6,584 nucleotides of DNA from CAKOSP01 sp964370545. Its GTDB lineage: Bacteria; Bacillota_I; Bacilli_A; RF39; UBA660. This document shows, piece after piece, positions 1-5,489 of the stretch. Under the pieces are notes generated by a model. That model made no database searches. It saw only the letters and a program-made list of their open reading frames with translations, and was not told where the DNA came from. Position 1 is the stretch's first letter, and each line of letters opens with the position of its first letter. The DNA is taken from positions 1 to 6,584 of the forward strand of contig CAYJJQ010000025.1 of the NCBI GenBank assembly GCA_964370545.1. The letters are read 5' to 3'. Made by a program: the position numbers and the translations under genes.

Positions 1-85
1 TATCACAGATAACCATAACTTTACCTTTTCTTCTTATAACTTTACATTTTTTACATATTTTCTTAACTGATGGTCTAACTTTCAT
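1..85 (-). CDS. rpmJ: Large-subunit ribosomal protein L36 (bL36), 3' end outside the window
   Basis: Encodes the small zinc-ribbon protein of the 50S subunit. Twenty-eight residues are visible, beginning MKVRPSVKKICKKCKV and reaching VICD. This matches the N-terminal three quarters of bL36 (about 37-38 aa) almost residue for residue. Cys11, Cys14 and Cys27 are present, so this is the zinc-binding (C+) form; the expected fourth ligand, a His, would lie beyond the window edge. The ATG has a strong GGAGGT site at 91-96, 5 nt upstream, and lies 12 nt after the infA stop, so it is part of the same transcript. The gene is too short and too truncated to appear as a long open frame, but motif and position make the call secure. 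In related genomes rpsM, rpsK, rpoA and rplQ follow; that cannot be seen here. Confidence 0.96.
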   Translation of the reverse strand, partial: MKVRPSVKKICKKCKVIRRKGKVMVICD

Positions 86-97
86 ATTTTACCTCCA

Positions 98-346
98 TTA
101 TCTTTTATTCCATGTTATTATCCCACGTTTTATATCGTAAGGGGTAAGTTCTACAGTTACTGTATCCCCTAGTAAAATACGAATATTATTCATACGCATT
201 TTACCAGAAACGTGGGCAGTTACTTCATGACCATTTGGTAATAATACTTTGATTTCACCATTTTTTAGATCAACAACTTTTCCTTCTACTTCTATTTTAT
301 TACTTTTAGAAGCACCATTTTTTTCTTGCTTTGTTATATTAATCAC
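98..346 (-). CDS. infA: Translation initiation factor IF-1
   Basis: IF-1 binds the ribosomal A site of the 30S subunit during initiation, together with IF-2 and IF-3. The 82-aa product carries the single OB-fold from about residue 17 (KIEVEGKVV) to 80. The family's core is recognisable: NGHEVTAHVSGKMRMNNIRI and the later VTVELTPYD. Most IF-1 proteins are about 72 aa; this one has roughly ten extra, polar, Lys/Asn/Ser-rich N-terminal residues (MINITKQEKNGASKSN). The start is GTG; an in-frame TGA lies a few codons upstream and no ATG, GTG or TTG start follows before the OB-fold, so this is the only conventional start. It overlaps the map stop by 4 nt (GTGA), which points to translational coupling. 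The tryptophan codon near the end is TGG. Function is certain; the exact N-terminus is less so. Confidence 0.95.
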   Translation of the reverse strand: MINITKQEKNGASKSNKIEVEGKVVDLKNGEIKVLLPNGHEVTAHVSGKMRMNNIRILLGDTVTVELTPYDIKRGIITWNKR

Positions 347-1080
347 TCTCCCGTCAATATTTCATAACCATTTTTAGTAACAAGTACTGTGTGTTCAAAA
401 TGAGCAGATGGTTTTTGGTCTATTGTTTTAATAGTCCAATTATCTTCTGCCATATATATATTTCTTTTACCACTATTAAGCATTGGCTCTACAGCAATAA
501 CCATACCTGCTTTTAAAACATCTTTTGAATTTGTATAATAATTTGGAATGTCTGGATTTTCATGTAAGTTTTTACCTACACCATGTCCCACTAATTCTTC
601 AATTACACTTAAATTATTAGCGTGGGCATATTTTTCAATAGCCTTGCCTATTTCATTTACTTTTATACCGTCTTTAATTACTTTTAAACCTTCATATAAG
701 CTTTTTTCAGTATTTTCTACCAGAAGTCTGGTTTTATCACTTACAGTGCCTACAATGTGTGTATTAGCACTATCAGAATGATATCCTTTATAACAAACTC
801 CTATATCTACTGAAATTATATCTCCGTTTTTAAGCTTTCTATTAGATGGTATACCGTGTACAACTTCATCATTTATTGAAGTGCATATACTATTAGGAAA
901 TCCATCATAGTTTAGAAAAGATGATACACAATTATTCTTTAATATATAATCATATGCAAGTTTATCTAACTCTTTTGTTGTAATTCCTACTTTAATATGC
1001 TCTTTTATTAACTTATGAGTTTCATAATTAATTTTTCCAGCGAATTTAATTAATTCAATTTCACTTGCTTCCTTAATCAT
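343..1080 (-). CDS. map: Type I methionine aminopeptidase
   Basis: A cytosolic dinuclear metalloprotease that removes the initiator Met from new proteins when the second residue is small. The 245-aa product has the length of the short bacterial type I form, with no N-terminal extension. All five metal ligands can be placed by alignment with E. coli MetAP: Asp92 (VDIG), Asp103 (HSDSANT), His166 (VGHGVGKNLHE), Glu198 (VIAVEPML) and Glu229 (AHFEHTVLV). The substrate-site histidines His75 (VVHGIP) and His173 are also there. The ATG overlaps the end of adk by 8 nt and has AAAGGAG at 1088-1094, 7 nt upstream. The TGA stop overlaps the infA start. Placement between adk and infA is the common arrangement in low-GC Gram-positive bacteria. 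Nothing suggests loss of activity. Confidence 0.97.
   Translation of the reverse strand: MIKEASEIELIKFAGKINYETHKLIKEHIKVGITTKELDKLAYDYILKNNCVSSFLNYDGFPNSICTSINDEVVHGIPSNRKLKNGDIISVDIGVCYKGYHSDSANTHIVGTVSDKTRLLVENTEKSLYEGLKVIKDGIKVNEIGKAIEKYAHANNLSVIEELVGHGVGKNLHENPDIPNYYTNSKDVLKAGMVIAVEPMLNSGKRNIYMAEDNWTIKTIDQKPSAHFEHTVLVTKNGYEILTGE
347..352 (-). promoter_or_regulatory. Shine-Dalgarno-like sequence abutting the infA GTG
   Basis: Read on the minus strand this is GGGAGA, directly followed by the GTG start. The purine run sits closer to the start codon than the usual 5-9 nt. Initiation may depend mainly on ribosomes finishing map, whose stop overlaps the GTG. Alternatively the true start is a rare non-AUG codon a few triplets downstream (ATT or ATA). 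The sequence alone does not decide. Confidence 0.4.
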
Positions 1081-1720
1081 TAATTAACTCCTTTATTTCA
1101 TTAAATGTTACACTTGGATTTATAGATGCATTAACTTCATGATATTTATTAATTTTTTTATAATAAACTAATATAGGTTTAGTTTCTTTTAAATAAGTGT
1201 TAAATCTATTAAGAAATTTTTTCTTAGTATCATCATCTCTTTTTAAAAGAGTTCTACCACATAAATCACATTTACCTTTATGTTTTGGTTTAAGTGAATC
1301 ATCATACAAGTTATATGTTGCTCCACATTTGCAAACTAAACGCCCTAAAGATCTCTTTAAAGCTTCTTTTTTGCTTACATTTAAATATATAATTATATAA
1401 TCATCTATTTTTAATTTATCAAATATATTTGATAAAGCAATAGCTTGATTAACTGTTCTAGGAGAACCATCTAATATAAATGGTTTTCCTTTTAAGTTAA
1501 TTAATTTTTTATTTAGCATTTCAATGACAATATCATCATCAACAAAATCGCCTTTATTTATAATATTTTTAACTTGCTGCCCTAAGTCTGAATTTTTATT
1601 TATTTCTTCTCTTAATAATTCACCTGTTGATATATGTATATAACCATATTCTTGTTCAAGCATACTACTTTGAGTACCTTTACCAGATGCTGGCGGTGCA
1701 ATAAATATTATATTTTTCAT
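1073..1720 (-). CDS. adk: Adenylate kinase, divergent in several signature motifs
   Basis: Catalyses ATP + AMP = 2 ADP in the cytosol. The 215-aa length and domain order fit long-type bacterial Adk. There is a P-loop at residues 8-16, an AMP-binding part with STGELLREE (31-39) and DGSPRT (84-89), a zinc-finger LID (about 126-163) with Cys130, Cys132, Cys151 and Cys154, and RDDD at 161-164. Three motifs differ from the usual family: the P-loop reads APPASGKGTQ, so two glycines of GxPGxGKGT are alanine; DGFPRT has Ser for Phe; and the first Cys pair is spaced C-x-C rather than C-x-x-C. The catalytic Lys14 and the Arg residues of the NMP and LID regions are kept, so an active enzyme is likely. 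Another nucleoside monophosphate kinase specificity cannot be excluded, but operon position favours Adk. The ATG overlaps the secY TGA by 4 nt (ATGA); AAAAAGGA lies at 1731-1738. Confidence 0.93.
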   Translation of the reverse strand: MKNIIFIAPPASGKGTQSSMLEQEYGYIHISTGELLREEINKNSDLGQQVKNIINKGDFVDDDIVIEMLNKKLINLKGKPFILDGSPRTVNQAIALSNIFDKLKIDDYIIIYLNVSKKEALKRSLGRLVCKCGATYNLYDDSLKPKHKGKCDLCGRTLLKRDDDTKKKFLNRFNTYLKETKPILVYYKKINKYHEVNASINPSVTFNEIKELIND

Positions 1721-2979
1721 TTAATTTTTTTCCTTTTTGAAGTATAACTTCTACTTACTAGGCTACTTTCAATTTGTTTGTATGTTTCAATAGCAACACC
1801 AACAACGATTAATATACCTGTACCTCCAATAGTAACACTTTCTGGTAAATCAGTAAGCATTGATACTAGAACCGGTAATCCTGCTAATATTACTAGGAAT
1901 AAACTTCCCACAAATGTAAGTCTTCCCATTATATAACTAATATAATTAGAAGTATCTACACCAGGTCTTACACCTGGAATATAACCACCTCTTTTATTAA
2001 GGTTCTTACTCATTTCTTCTGGGTTCATTACCATAAATGTATAAACATATGCAAATAAGAATATGAATACTATATATAGTAAAAATCCTGTTGGAGATGT
2101 GTAAGCTATATAGTTATCAACAAAATTAATAGCAGCTGTATTACCTATTAAATTTACGATAGTTGCTGGTACTGTAGTAATGATTGATGCAAAAATTACT
2201 GGTATAACACCCGCAGCGTTAATTTTAATCGGTAAGAAATTTGAATTGTTTTGCATTGCGCTAGCAGAACGATTCGCATACTGAATCGGTATACGTCTTT
2301 CTGCAAGTTGAATCCAAATAATACCTACTATTATTAATATATATACAAGTATAAATATTACAAATAGCGTAATACCTAACCAACTTGAAAAATCTCCATT
2401 TATAAGGCTAGTATAAGCCCCACTAAAGATTGTTGGCATACTTTGAATAATACCTGCCATAATTAGCATTGATTGTCCATTTCCGATACCGTTTTTAGTA
2501 ATACGGTCTCCCATCCATAAACAAAATGCTGTACCCGCAGTCATAACTAACACTATTCTAAGCATATCTATTGTGTAAAAACCTTCAAAAGTTGATACAG
2601 TTAACATATATGATTGAATAAATGCAAGTCCGATTCCTAAGTATCTTGTAATTTTATTGATTTTTTGTTTTCCAACATAACCTTGTTCTTTAAGGTCTTT
2701 GAAATATGGAATAATATCCATTTGAAGTATTTGCATAATGATTGACGCAGTAATATAAGGAGAAACTCCTAATGCGAATATAGAAAATGTTCTAAGTCCG
2801 CCACCACTCATTATGTTAAATATTTCAAGAAATTCAAGATCAGCGTAAGCTCCTGCAGCCCAAGGGATTGTTATATTTGTACCAAGTACAAATATCGCTA
2901 AATATGCAAGCGTTACATAAATTCTCTTTCTTAAGTCTTTACTAGATTTACTAAAAAGCCCAGAAAAACCTTTAAACAT
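1717..2979 (-). CDS. secY: Protein translocase channel subunit SecY
   Basis: The channel-forming subunit of SecYEG in the cytoplasmic membrane, working with SecA and the ribosome to export and insert proteins. The 420-aa product shows about ten hydrophobic segments (roughly residues 19-38, 66-88, 112-130, 139-157, 168-185, 202-224, 255-276, 298-319, 352-374 and 383-398). The plug and second helix region carries GGGLRTFSIFALGVSPYI (59-76). Cytoplasmic loop residues needed for SecA and ribosome contact are present: RRIPIQYA (228-235) in the fifth loop and GGYIPGVRPG (331-340) in the sixth, with the conserved Arg338. The C-terminus is short and basic (KRKKIK). The ATG follows the rplO stop by 1 nt, with GAGGTGA at 2986-2992 inside the end of rplO. 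The stop is TGA; the two tryptophan codons checked are TGG. No defects are seen. Confidence 0.98.
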   Translation of the reverse strand: MFKGFSGLFSKSSKDLRKRIYVTLAYLAIFVLGTNITIPWAAGAYADLEFLEIFNIMSGGGLRTFSIFALGVSPYITASIIMQILQMDIIPYFKDLKEQGYVGKQKINKITRYLGIGLAFIQSYMLTVSTFEGFYTIDMLRIVLVMTAGTAFCLWMGDRITKNGIGNGQSMLIMAGIIQSMPTIFSGAYTSLINGDFSSWLGITLFVIFILVYILIIVGIIWIQLAERRIPIQYANRSASAMQNNSNFLPIKINAAGVIPVIFASIITTVPATIVNLIGNTAAINFVDNYIAYTSPTGFLLYIVFIFLFAYVYTFMVMNPEEMSKNLNKRGGYIPGVRPGVDTSNYISYIMGRLTFVGSLFLVILAGLPVLVSMLTDLPESVTIGGTGILIVVGVAIETYKQIESSLVSRSYTSKRKKIK

Positions 2980-2980
2980 A

Positions 2981-3424
2981 CTAGATCACCTCAGTTTTTC
3001 CGCCGGCATCCTCTATTTTAGTAATAGCGCTACTAGAAAATCTGTTAGCTTTAACAGTTAATTTTTTAGTTAATACACCATTTCCTAAAACTTTAATACC
3101 ACTTAATTCCTTTTTAATTATTCCTCTTTCTTTTAAAATTTCTGGAGTAACAACTTCACCTTCATTGAAGAATTTATCTAAATCACTTAAATTTATACAA
3201 GCATATTTAGTTTCAAATTGTTTGTTGTTAAATCCTCTTTTAGGTAATCTTCTAAAAAGAGGTGTTTGTCCACCTTGGAACCATACTGGTATAGATGCAC
3301 CACTTCTAGCTTTTTGACCTTTTTCTCCACGAGTTGATGTTTTACCCATTCCAGATCCTGGACCTCTTCCAACTCTTTTTATACTTTTATATTCTTTTGT
3401 TTTTGGTAAATTTTCAAGTTTCAT
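2981..3424 (-). CDS. rplO: Large-subunit ribosomal protein L15 (uL15)
   Basis: A late-assembly 50S protein that threads a long extended N-terminus into 23S rRNA. The 147-aa length is normal. The Gly/Arg/Lys-rich N-terminal arm is clear (GRGPGSGMGKTSTRGEKG from residue 19, then GGQTPLFRRLPKRGF). The C-terminal globular part carries the family signature around IKVLGNGVLTKKLTVKA and ends in EDAGGKTEVI. The start lies 1 nt after the rpsE stop, with the SD (GAGGAA, 3432-3437) inside the last rpsE codons. In most bacteria rpmD (L30) sits between rpsE and rplO; here there is no room for it. The stop is TAG. Confidence 0.98.
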   Translation of the reverse strand: MKLENLPKTKEYKSIKRVGRGPGSGMGKTSTRGEKGQKARSGASIPVWFQGGQTPLFRRLPKRGFNNKQFETKYACINLSDLDKFFNEGEVVTPEILKERGIIKKELSGIKVLGNGVLTKKLTVKANRFSSSAITKIEDAGGKTEVI

Positions 3425-3425
3425 A

Positions 3426-3959
3426 TTATAATTCCTCTACTTTCTTACCACGAAGATTTGCAATGTGACTTGGAGTTCTTTGAGAAGCAAGCGCTTCTAA
3501 AGTAGCTTTAGCAACATTCACTTGAGTGTTTGAACCAAGTGATTTTGCCATAATATCTTTAACTCCTGCAAGTTCTAAAACAGCACGAGCTGCTCCACCT
3601 GCAACAATTCCTCGTCCTTCTTTAGCTGGTTTTACTAAAACAACAGCTTTTCCTACTTTTGCAGTAGCATTGTGTGGTATTGTTCTATTTTCAACAAGTG
3701 AAATTTTTACTACATTTTTATTAGCTGCTTGAATAGCTTTTTTAATAGCTTCTGGTACTTCATTTGATTTACCAGTTCCTATACCAACTATTCCTTTTCT
3801 GTTACCTACAGCAACAGTAGCAGAGAATCTAAAATGTCTACCACCTTTAGTAACTTTCGTTACACGGCCAATAGATATAACTTTTTCTTCAAGTAAATTT
3901 TTCTTAGGTTCATTATTTCTTCTATTGTTACCTTTATTATTAACTCTATTATTATCCAT
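3426..3959 (-). CDS. rpsE: Small-subunit ribosomal protein S5 (uS5) with an Asn-rich N-terminal extension
   Basis: S5 sits at the mRNA entry side of the 30S subunit and helps decoding accuracy and helicase activity. Of 177 residues, about 22-90 form the N-terminal double-stranded-RNA-binding-like domain (GRVTKVTKGGRHFRFSATV, then GIGTGKSNEVPEAIKKAI), and about 95-177 the C-terminal domain (EGRGIVAGGAARAVLELAG, KSLGSNTQVN, ending LRGKKVEEL). The loop around VTKGGR, where spectinomycin-resistance changes arise in other bacteria, looks ordinary. The protein is about ten residues longer than typical Bacillus S5 because it begins with a 16-residue Asn-rich run of four x-x-N-N units. The ATG is preceded at 4 nt by AAGGAGG (3964-3970), which overlaps the rplR stop. 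The start is supported by that site, so the Asn-rich run should be translated. Confidence 0.98.
   Translation of the reverse strand: MDNNRVNNKGNNRRNNEPKKNLLEEKVISIGRVTKVTKGGRHFRFSATVAVGNRKGIVGIGTGKSNEVPEAIKKAIQAANKNVVKISLVENRTIPHNATAKVGKAVVLVKPAKEGRGIVAGGAARAVLELAGVKDIMAKSLGSNTQVNVAKATLEALASQRTPSHIANLRGKKVEEL
3912..3959 (-). repeat. Four 12-nt units encoding x-x-Asn-Asn at the S5 N-terminus
   Basis: Codons 1-16 of rpsE encode MDNN RVNN KGNN RRNN. Every fourth residue pair is Asn-Asn, and units two to four each begin with Arg or Lys. At the DNA level the units share an AATAAT-type end (AACAAT once) with period 12. This looks like a small coding tandem repeat. It lies ahead of the first conserved S5 residues, in the part expected to be flexible. 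Confidence 0.85.
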
Positions 3960-3963
3960 AAGC

Positions 3964-3971
3964 CCTCCTTA
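3964..3971 (-). promoter_or_regulatory. Combined rplR stop and rpsE Shine-Dalgarno (TAAGGAGG)
   Basis: The rplR stop TAA is directly followed by GGAGG, so the stop's final A residues extend the SD to AAGGAGG. The rpsE ATG is 4 nt further on. A ribosome ending rplR sits on the rpsE binding site, which suggests translational coupling. The same arrangement occurs at the rplE/rpsN and rplF/rplR junctions. Confidence 0.85.
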
Positions 3972-4325
3972 AAACTCTAGTCCAGCTTCTCTAGCAGCTT
4001 CTGCTAGCGCTTTAACTCTACCATGGTATTGAAATCCACCACGATCAAATACAACTTTAGTTATTTTTAATTTTTTACATTTAGCAGCAATATCTTTACC
4101 AACTGCAGATGCAGCTTCAGCATTGCTACCAACTTTAATTTTAAGTTCTAAACTTGAAGAAGAAGCTAAGGTAGTTTTAGTTTCATCATTAATTACTTGT
4201 GCATATATAGCATTATTTGATCTATATACAGCTAGTCTAGGAACTTCAGTAGTTCCAGTTAATGTTTTTCTTATTCTTTTATGACGTCTTAATCTTGCGT
4301 CATTTTTAGTATTTTTCTTAATCAT
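3969..4325 (-). CDS. rplR: Large-subunit ribosomal protein L18 (uL18)
   Basis: L18 binds 5S rRNA together with L5 and helps place the 5S particle in the central protuberance of the 50S subunit. The 118-aa product matches bacterial L18 in length. It has a basic N-terminal arm (RLRRHKRIRKTLTGTTEVPRL, residues 11-31), the central VYRSNNAIYAQVINDE, and the conserved C-terminal VVFDRGGFQYHGRVKALAEAAREAGLEF region (91-118), characteristic of the family. The ATG has AAGGAGGAT at 4331-4339, 5 nt upstream, overlapping the rplF stop. No unusual features are seen apart from a short Ser run (residues 55-58). Confidence 0.98.
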   Translation of the reverse strand: MIKKNTKNDARLRRHKRIRKTLTGTTEVPRLAVYRSNNAIYAQVINDETKTTLASSSSLELKIKVGSNAEAASAVGKDIAAKCKKLKITKVVFDRGGFQYHGRVKALAEAAREAGLEF

Positions 4326-4332
4326 TTACTAT

Positions 4333-4340
4333 CCTCCTTA
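4333..4340 (-). promoter_or_regulatory. Combined rplF stop and rplR Shine-Dalgarno (TAAGGAGG)
   Basis: The TAA of rplF runs straight into GGAGG, and the rplR ATG lies 7 nt after the GGAGG core. This is a strong site with good spacing. It supports the rplR start and probable translational coupling. Confidence 0.85.
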
Positions 4341-4874
4341 TGCCGCTTTCTTACCTTCTTTACGTCTTACTTTTTCGCCTTTATAACGTATTCCTTTACC
4401 TTTATATGGTTCAGGTCTTCTTATATCACGAATGTTAGCCGCAAATTCAGTTACTTTTTGTTTATCAATTCCTTTAACAGTTATTTCAGTATTTGAAACT
4501 TGTTCAACTGAAAGTCCTGATGGAACTTCAACAACTCTTGGATTTGAATATCCAGCCGAAACTGTGATTTTTGTTCCTTGAACATTAAATCTATATCCAA
4601 CACCAACTGCTTCTAAGCCTTTTTCAAAACCTTCATTAACACCAATAATCATGTTGTTAATTAATGAATTGATAGTACCTTGCATTACATTAGCTCTTTT
4701 CGAACTATTTGCTTTTTTTGTAATTACACTATTTTCTTCAACTGTTACAATAACAAGTTTATCAACATTAAGTGTAAGTTCTCCTTTTGATCCTTTAACA
4801 GTTACTACACTATTATCAACAGTAACAGTAACTCCCGCAGGAAGGGCTAATTTTCTTTCTCCGATTCTACTCAT
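4338..4874 (-). CDS. rplF: Large-subunit ribosomal protein L6 (uL6)
   Basis: L6 lies near the factor-binding site of the 50S subunit and is needed for late 50S assembly. The 178-aa length is normal. The N-terminus MSRIGERKLALPAGVTV is the usual family start. Two similar alpha/beta domains follow (about 1-82 and 83-178), and the C-terminal signature PEPYKGKGIRYKGE is at residues 154-167, ending in a basic RRKEGKKAA tail. Unlike its neighbours the gene lacks a clear Shine-Dalgarno sequence: the 9 nt between the rpsH stop and this ATG (GACGATATT), and the codons just before, contain no AGGAGG-like run. The N-terminus is so well conserved that the start is still secure, which implies re-initiation or coupling from rpsH. 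Confidence 0.98.
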   Translation of the reverse strand: MSRIGERKLALPAGVTVTVDNSVVTVKGSKGELTLNVDKLVIVTVEENSVITKKANSSKRANVMQGTINSLINNMIIGVNEGFEKGLEAVGVGYRFNVQGTKITVSAGYSNPRVVEVPSGLSVEQVSNTEITVKGIDKQKVTEFAANIRDIRRPEPYKGKGIRYKGEKVRRKEGKKAA

Positions 4875-4883
4875 AATATCGTC

Positions 4884-5282
4884 TTACCAGATATAGGCAA
4901 GTACTTCGCCTCCTAACCCTTTTTCTCTAGCTTCTTTATCAGTCATAAGACCTGCTGAAGTAGAGATAATTGCAATTCCAAGTCCATTAAGAACACGAGG
5001 AATTTCATTTGATTTTGCATAAACTCTTAAACCAGATTTACTGATTCTTTTTAGTCCAACGATAACTCTTTCTTTTTTAGCACCATATTTAAGTGTTAAA
5101 GTTAAAGTATTACCAGTTGTGCTTTCTTCTAATTTATAATCTTCAATGTAACCTTCTGATTTAAGTATTTCAGCTATTGGAACAGTTACTTTAGTTCCTA
5201 TAACATCAACAGTTTTATATCTCATTTGGTTAGCATTTCTGATTCTTGTAAGCATATCAGCTACTTTATCTTGTACAAACAT
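4884..5282 (-). CDS. rpsH: Small-subunit ribosomal protein S8 (uS8)
   Basis: S8 binds the central domain of 16S rRNA early in 30S assembly; in E. coli it also represses this operon by binding spc mRNA. The 132-aa length is typical. The N-terminal domain is clear (DKVADMLTRIRNANQMRYKTV), as is the C-terminal signature GLGIAIISTSAGLM (residues 100-113), with the usual end GGEVLAYIW whose Trp codon is TGG. The start is MFVQDK, where many relatives have a slightly different MxxxDP lead-in. The SD is excellent (AGAAGGAGGA, 5291-5300). An ATG-TAG pair sits between the SD and the chosen ATG; the chosen ATG is the one that opens the reading frame. I could not identify an S8 operator structure by eye. 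Confidence 0.98.
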   Translation of the reverse strand: MFVQDKVADMLTRIRNANQMRYKTVDVIGTKVTVPIAEILKSEGYIEDYKLEESTTGNTLTLTLKYGAKKERVIVGLKRISKSGLRVYAKSNEIPRVLNGLGIAIISTSAGLMTDKEAREKGLGGEVLAYIW

Positions 5283-5300
5283 CTACATTTTCCTCCTTCT
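5283..5300 (-). promoter_or_regulatory. rpsH ribosome binding site with an ATGTAG start-stop before the true start
   Basis: On the minus strand the region reads AGAAGGAGGA, then AA, ATGTAG and the rpsH ATG. The first ATG (5286-5288) is in frame with rpsH but is followed at once by TAG (5283-5285). The GGAGG core is 3 nt from this first ATG and 9 nt from the real start. A start-stop pair could hold or recycle ribosomes there, or it may simply be spacer sequence in AT-rich DNA. Confidence 0.6.
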
Positions 5301-5485
5301 TACCAACTTGATTTCTTTACACCAGGAATTTGACCTTCATTTGCAAGTTCTCTGAAGCAAATACGACAAATACCATATTTTCTTAATACTGAATGCGGTC
5401 TTCCACATCTCTCACATCTAGTGTAAGCTCTAGTACTAAACTTTGGTTTTCTTTTGTTCTTAACTTTTAAACTAGTTTTTGCCAT
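5300..5485 (-). CDS. rpsN: Small-subunit ribosomal protein S14, zinc-binding type (uS14)
   Basis: S14 is a late-binding protein of the 30S head. The 61-aa product is the short zinc-ribbon (type Z, C+) form found in many Gram-positive bacteria. Cys24 and Cys27 (TRCERCGRPH) and Cys40 and Cys43 (GICRICFREL) form the zinc site, and the protein ends in the conserved GQIPGVKKSSW. The N-terminus MAKTSLKVKNKRKPKFSTRAY is basic and fits the family. The ATG is 4 nt after an AAGGAGGA site that overlaps the rplE stop. Both zinc-type ribosomal proteins of this operon (S14 and L36) keep their cysteines. Confidence 0.98.
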   Translation of the reverse strand: MAKTSLKVKNKRKPKFSTRAYTRCERCGRPHSVLRKYGICRICFRELANEGQIPGVKKSSW

Positions 5486-5489
5486 TGGT

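Noticed and set aside
333..357. Promoter-like TTGACG followed by TATAAC on the minus strand across the map/infA junction.
   Set aside because: The spacer is only about 13 nt, too short for a sigma-A promoter, and the TTGACG lies in map codons.
548..781. Plus-strand open frame opposite map.
   Set aside because: It is antisense to a fully conserved enzyme and has no family resemblance; a shadow of the real gene.
1197..1400. Plus-strand open frame opposite adk.
   Set aside because: It is antisense to the Adk LID region; no recognisable motif.
1073..1720. Adk as a decayed pseudogene because of its unusual motifs.
   Set aside because: The frame is intact over 215 codons and the catalytic Lys, the Arg residues and all four Cys are kept.
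3425..3432. TATAAT-like sequence just before the rplO ATG, as a possible internal promoter.
   Set aside because: No TTGACA-like box lies about 17 nt upstream (the hexamer there is TCGTGG), and AT-rich DNA yields such matches often.
3526..3732. Plus-strand open frame opposite rpsE.
   Set aside because: Its Ala/Pro/Thr-rich composition is the reverse complement of the S5 core; not a gene.
4651..4896. Plus-strand open frame opposite rplF with a hydrophobic look.
   Set aside because: The hydrophobicity comes from the complement of Lys/Asn/Glu codons of L6; no start signal or homology.
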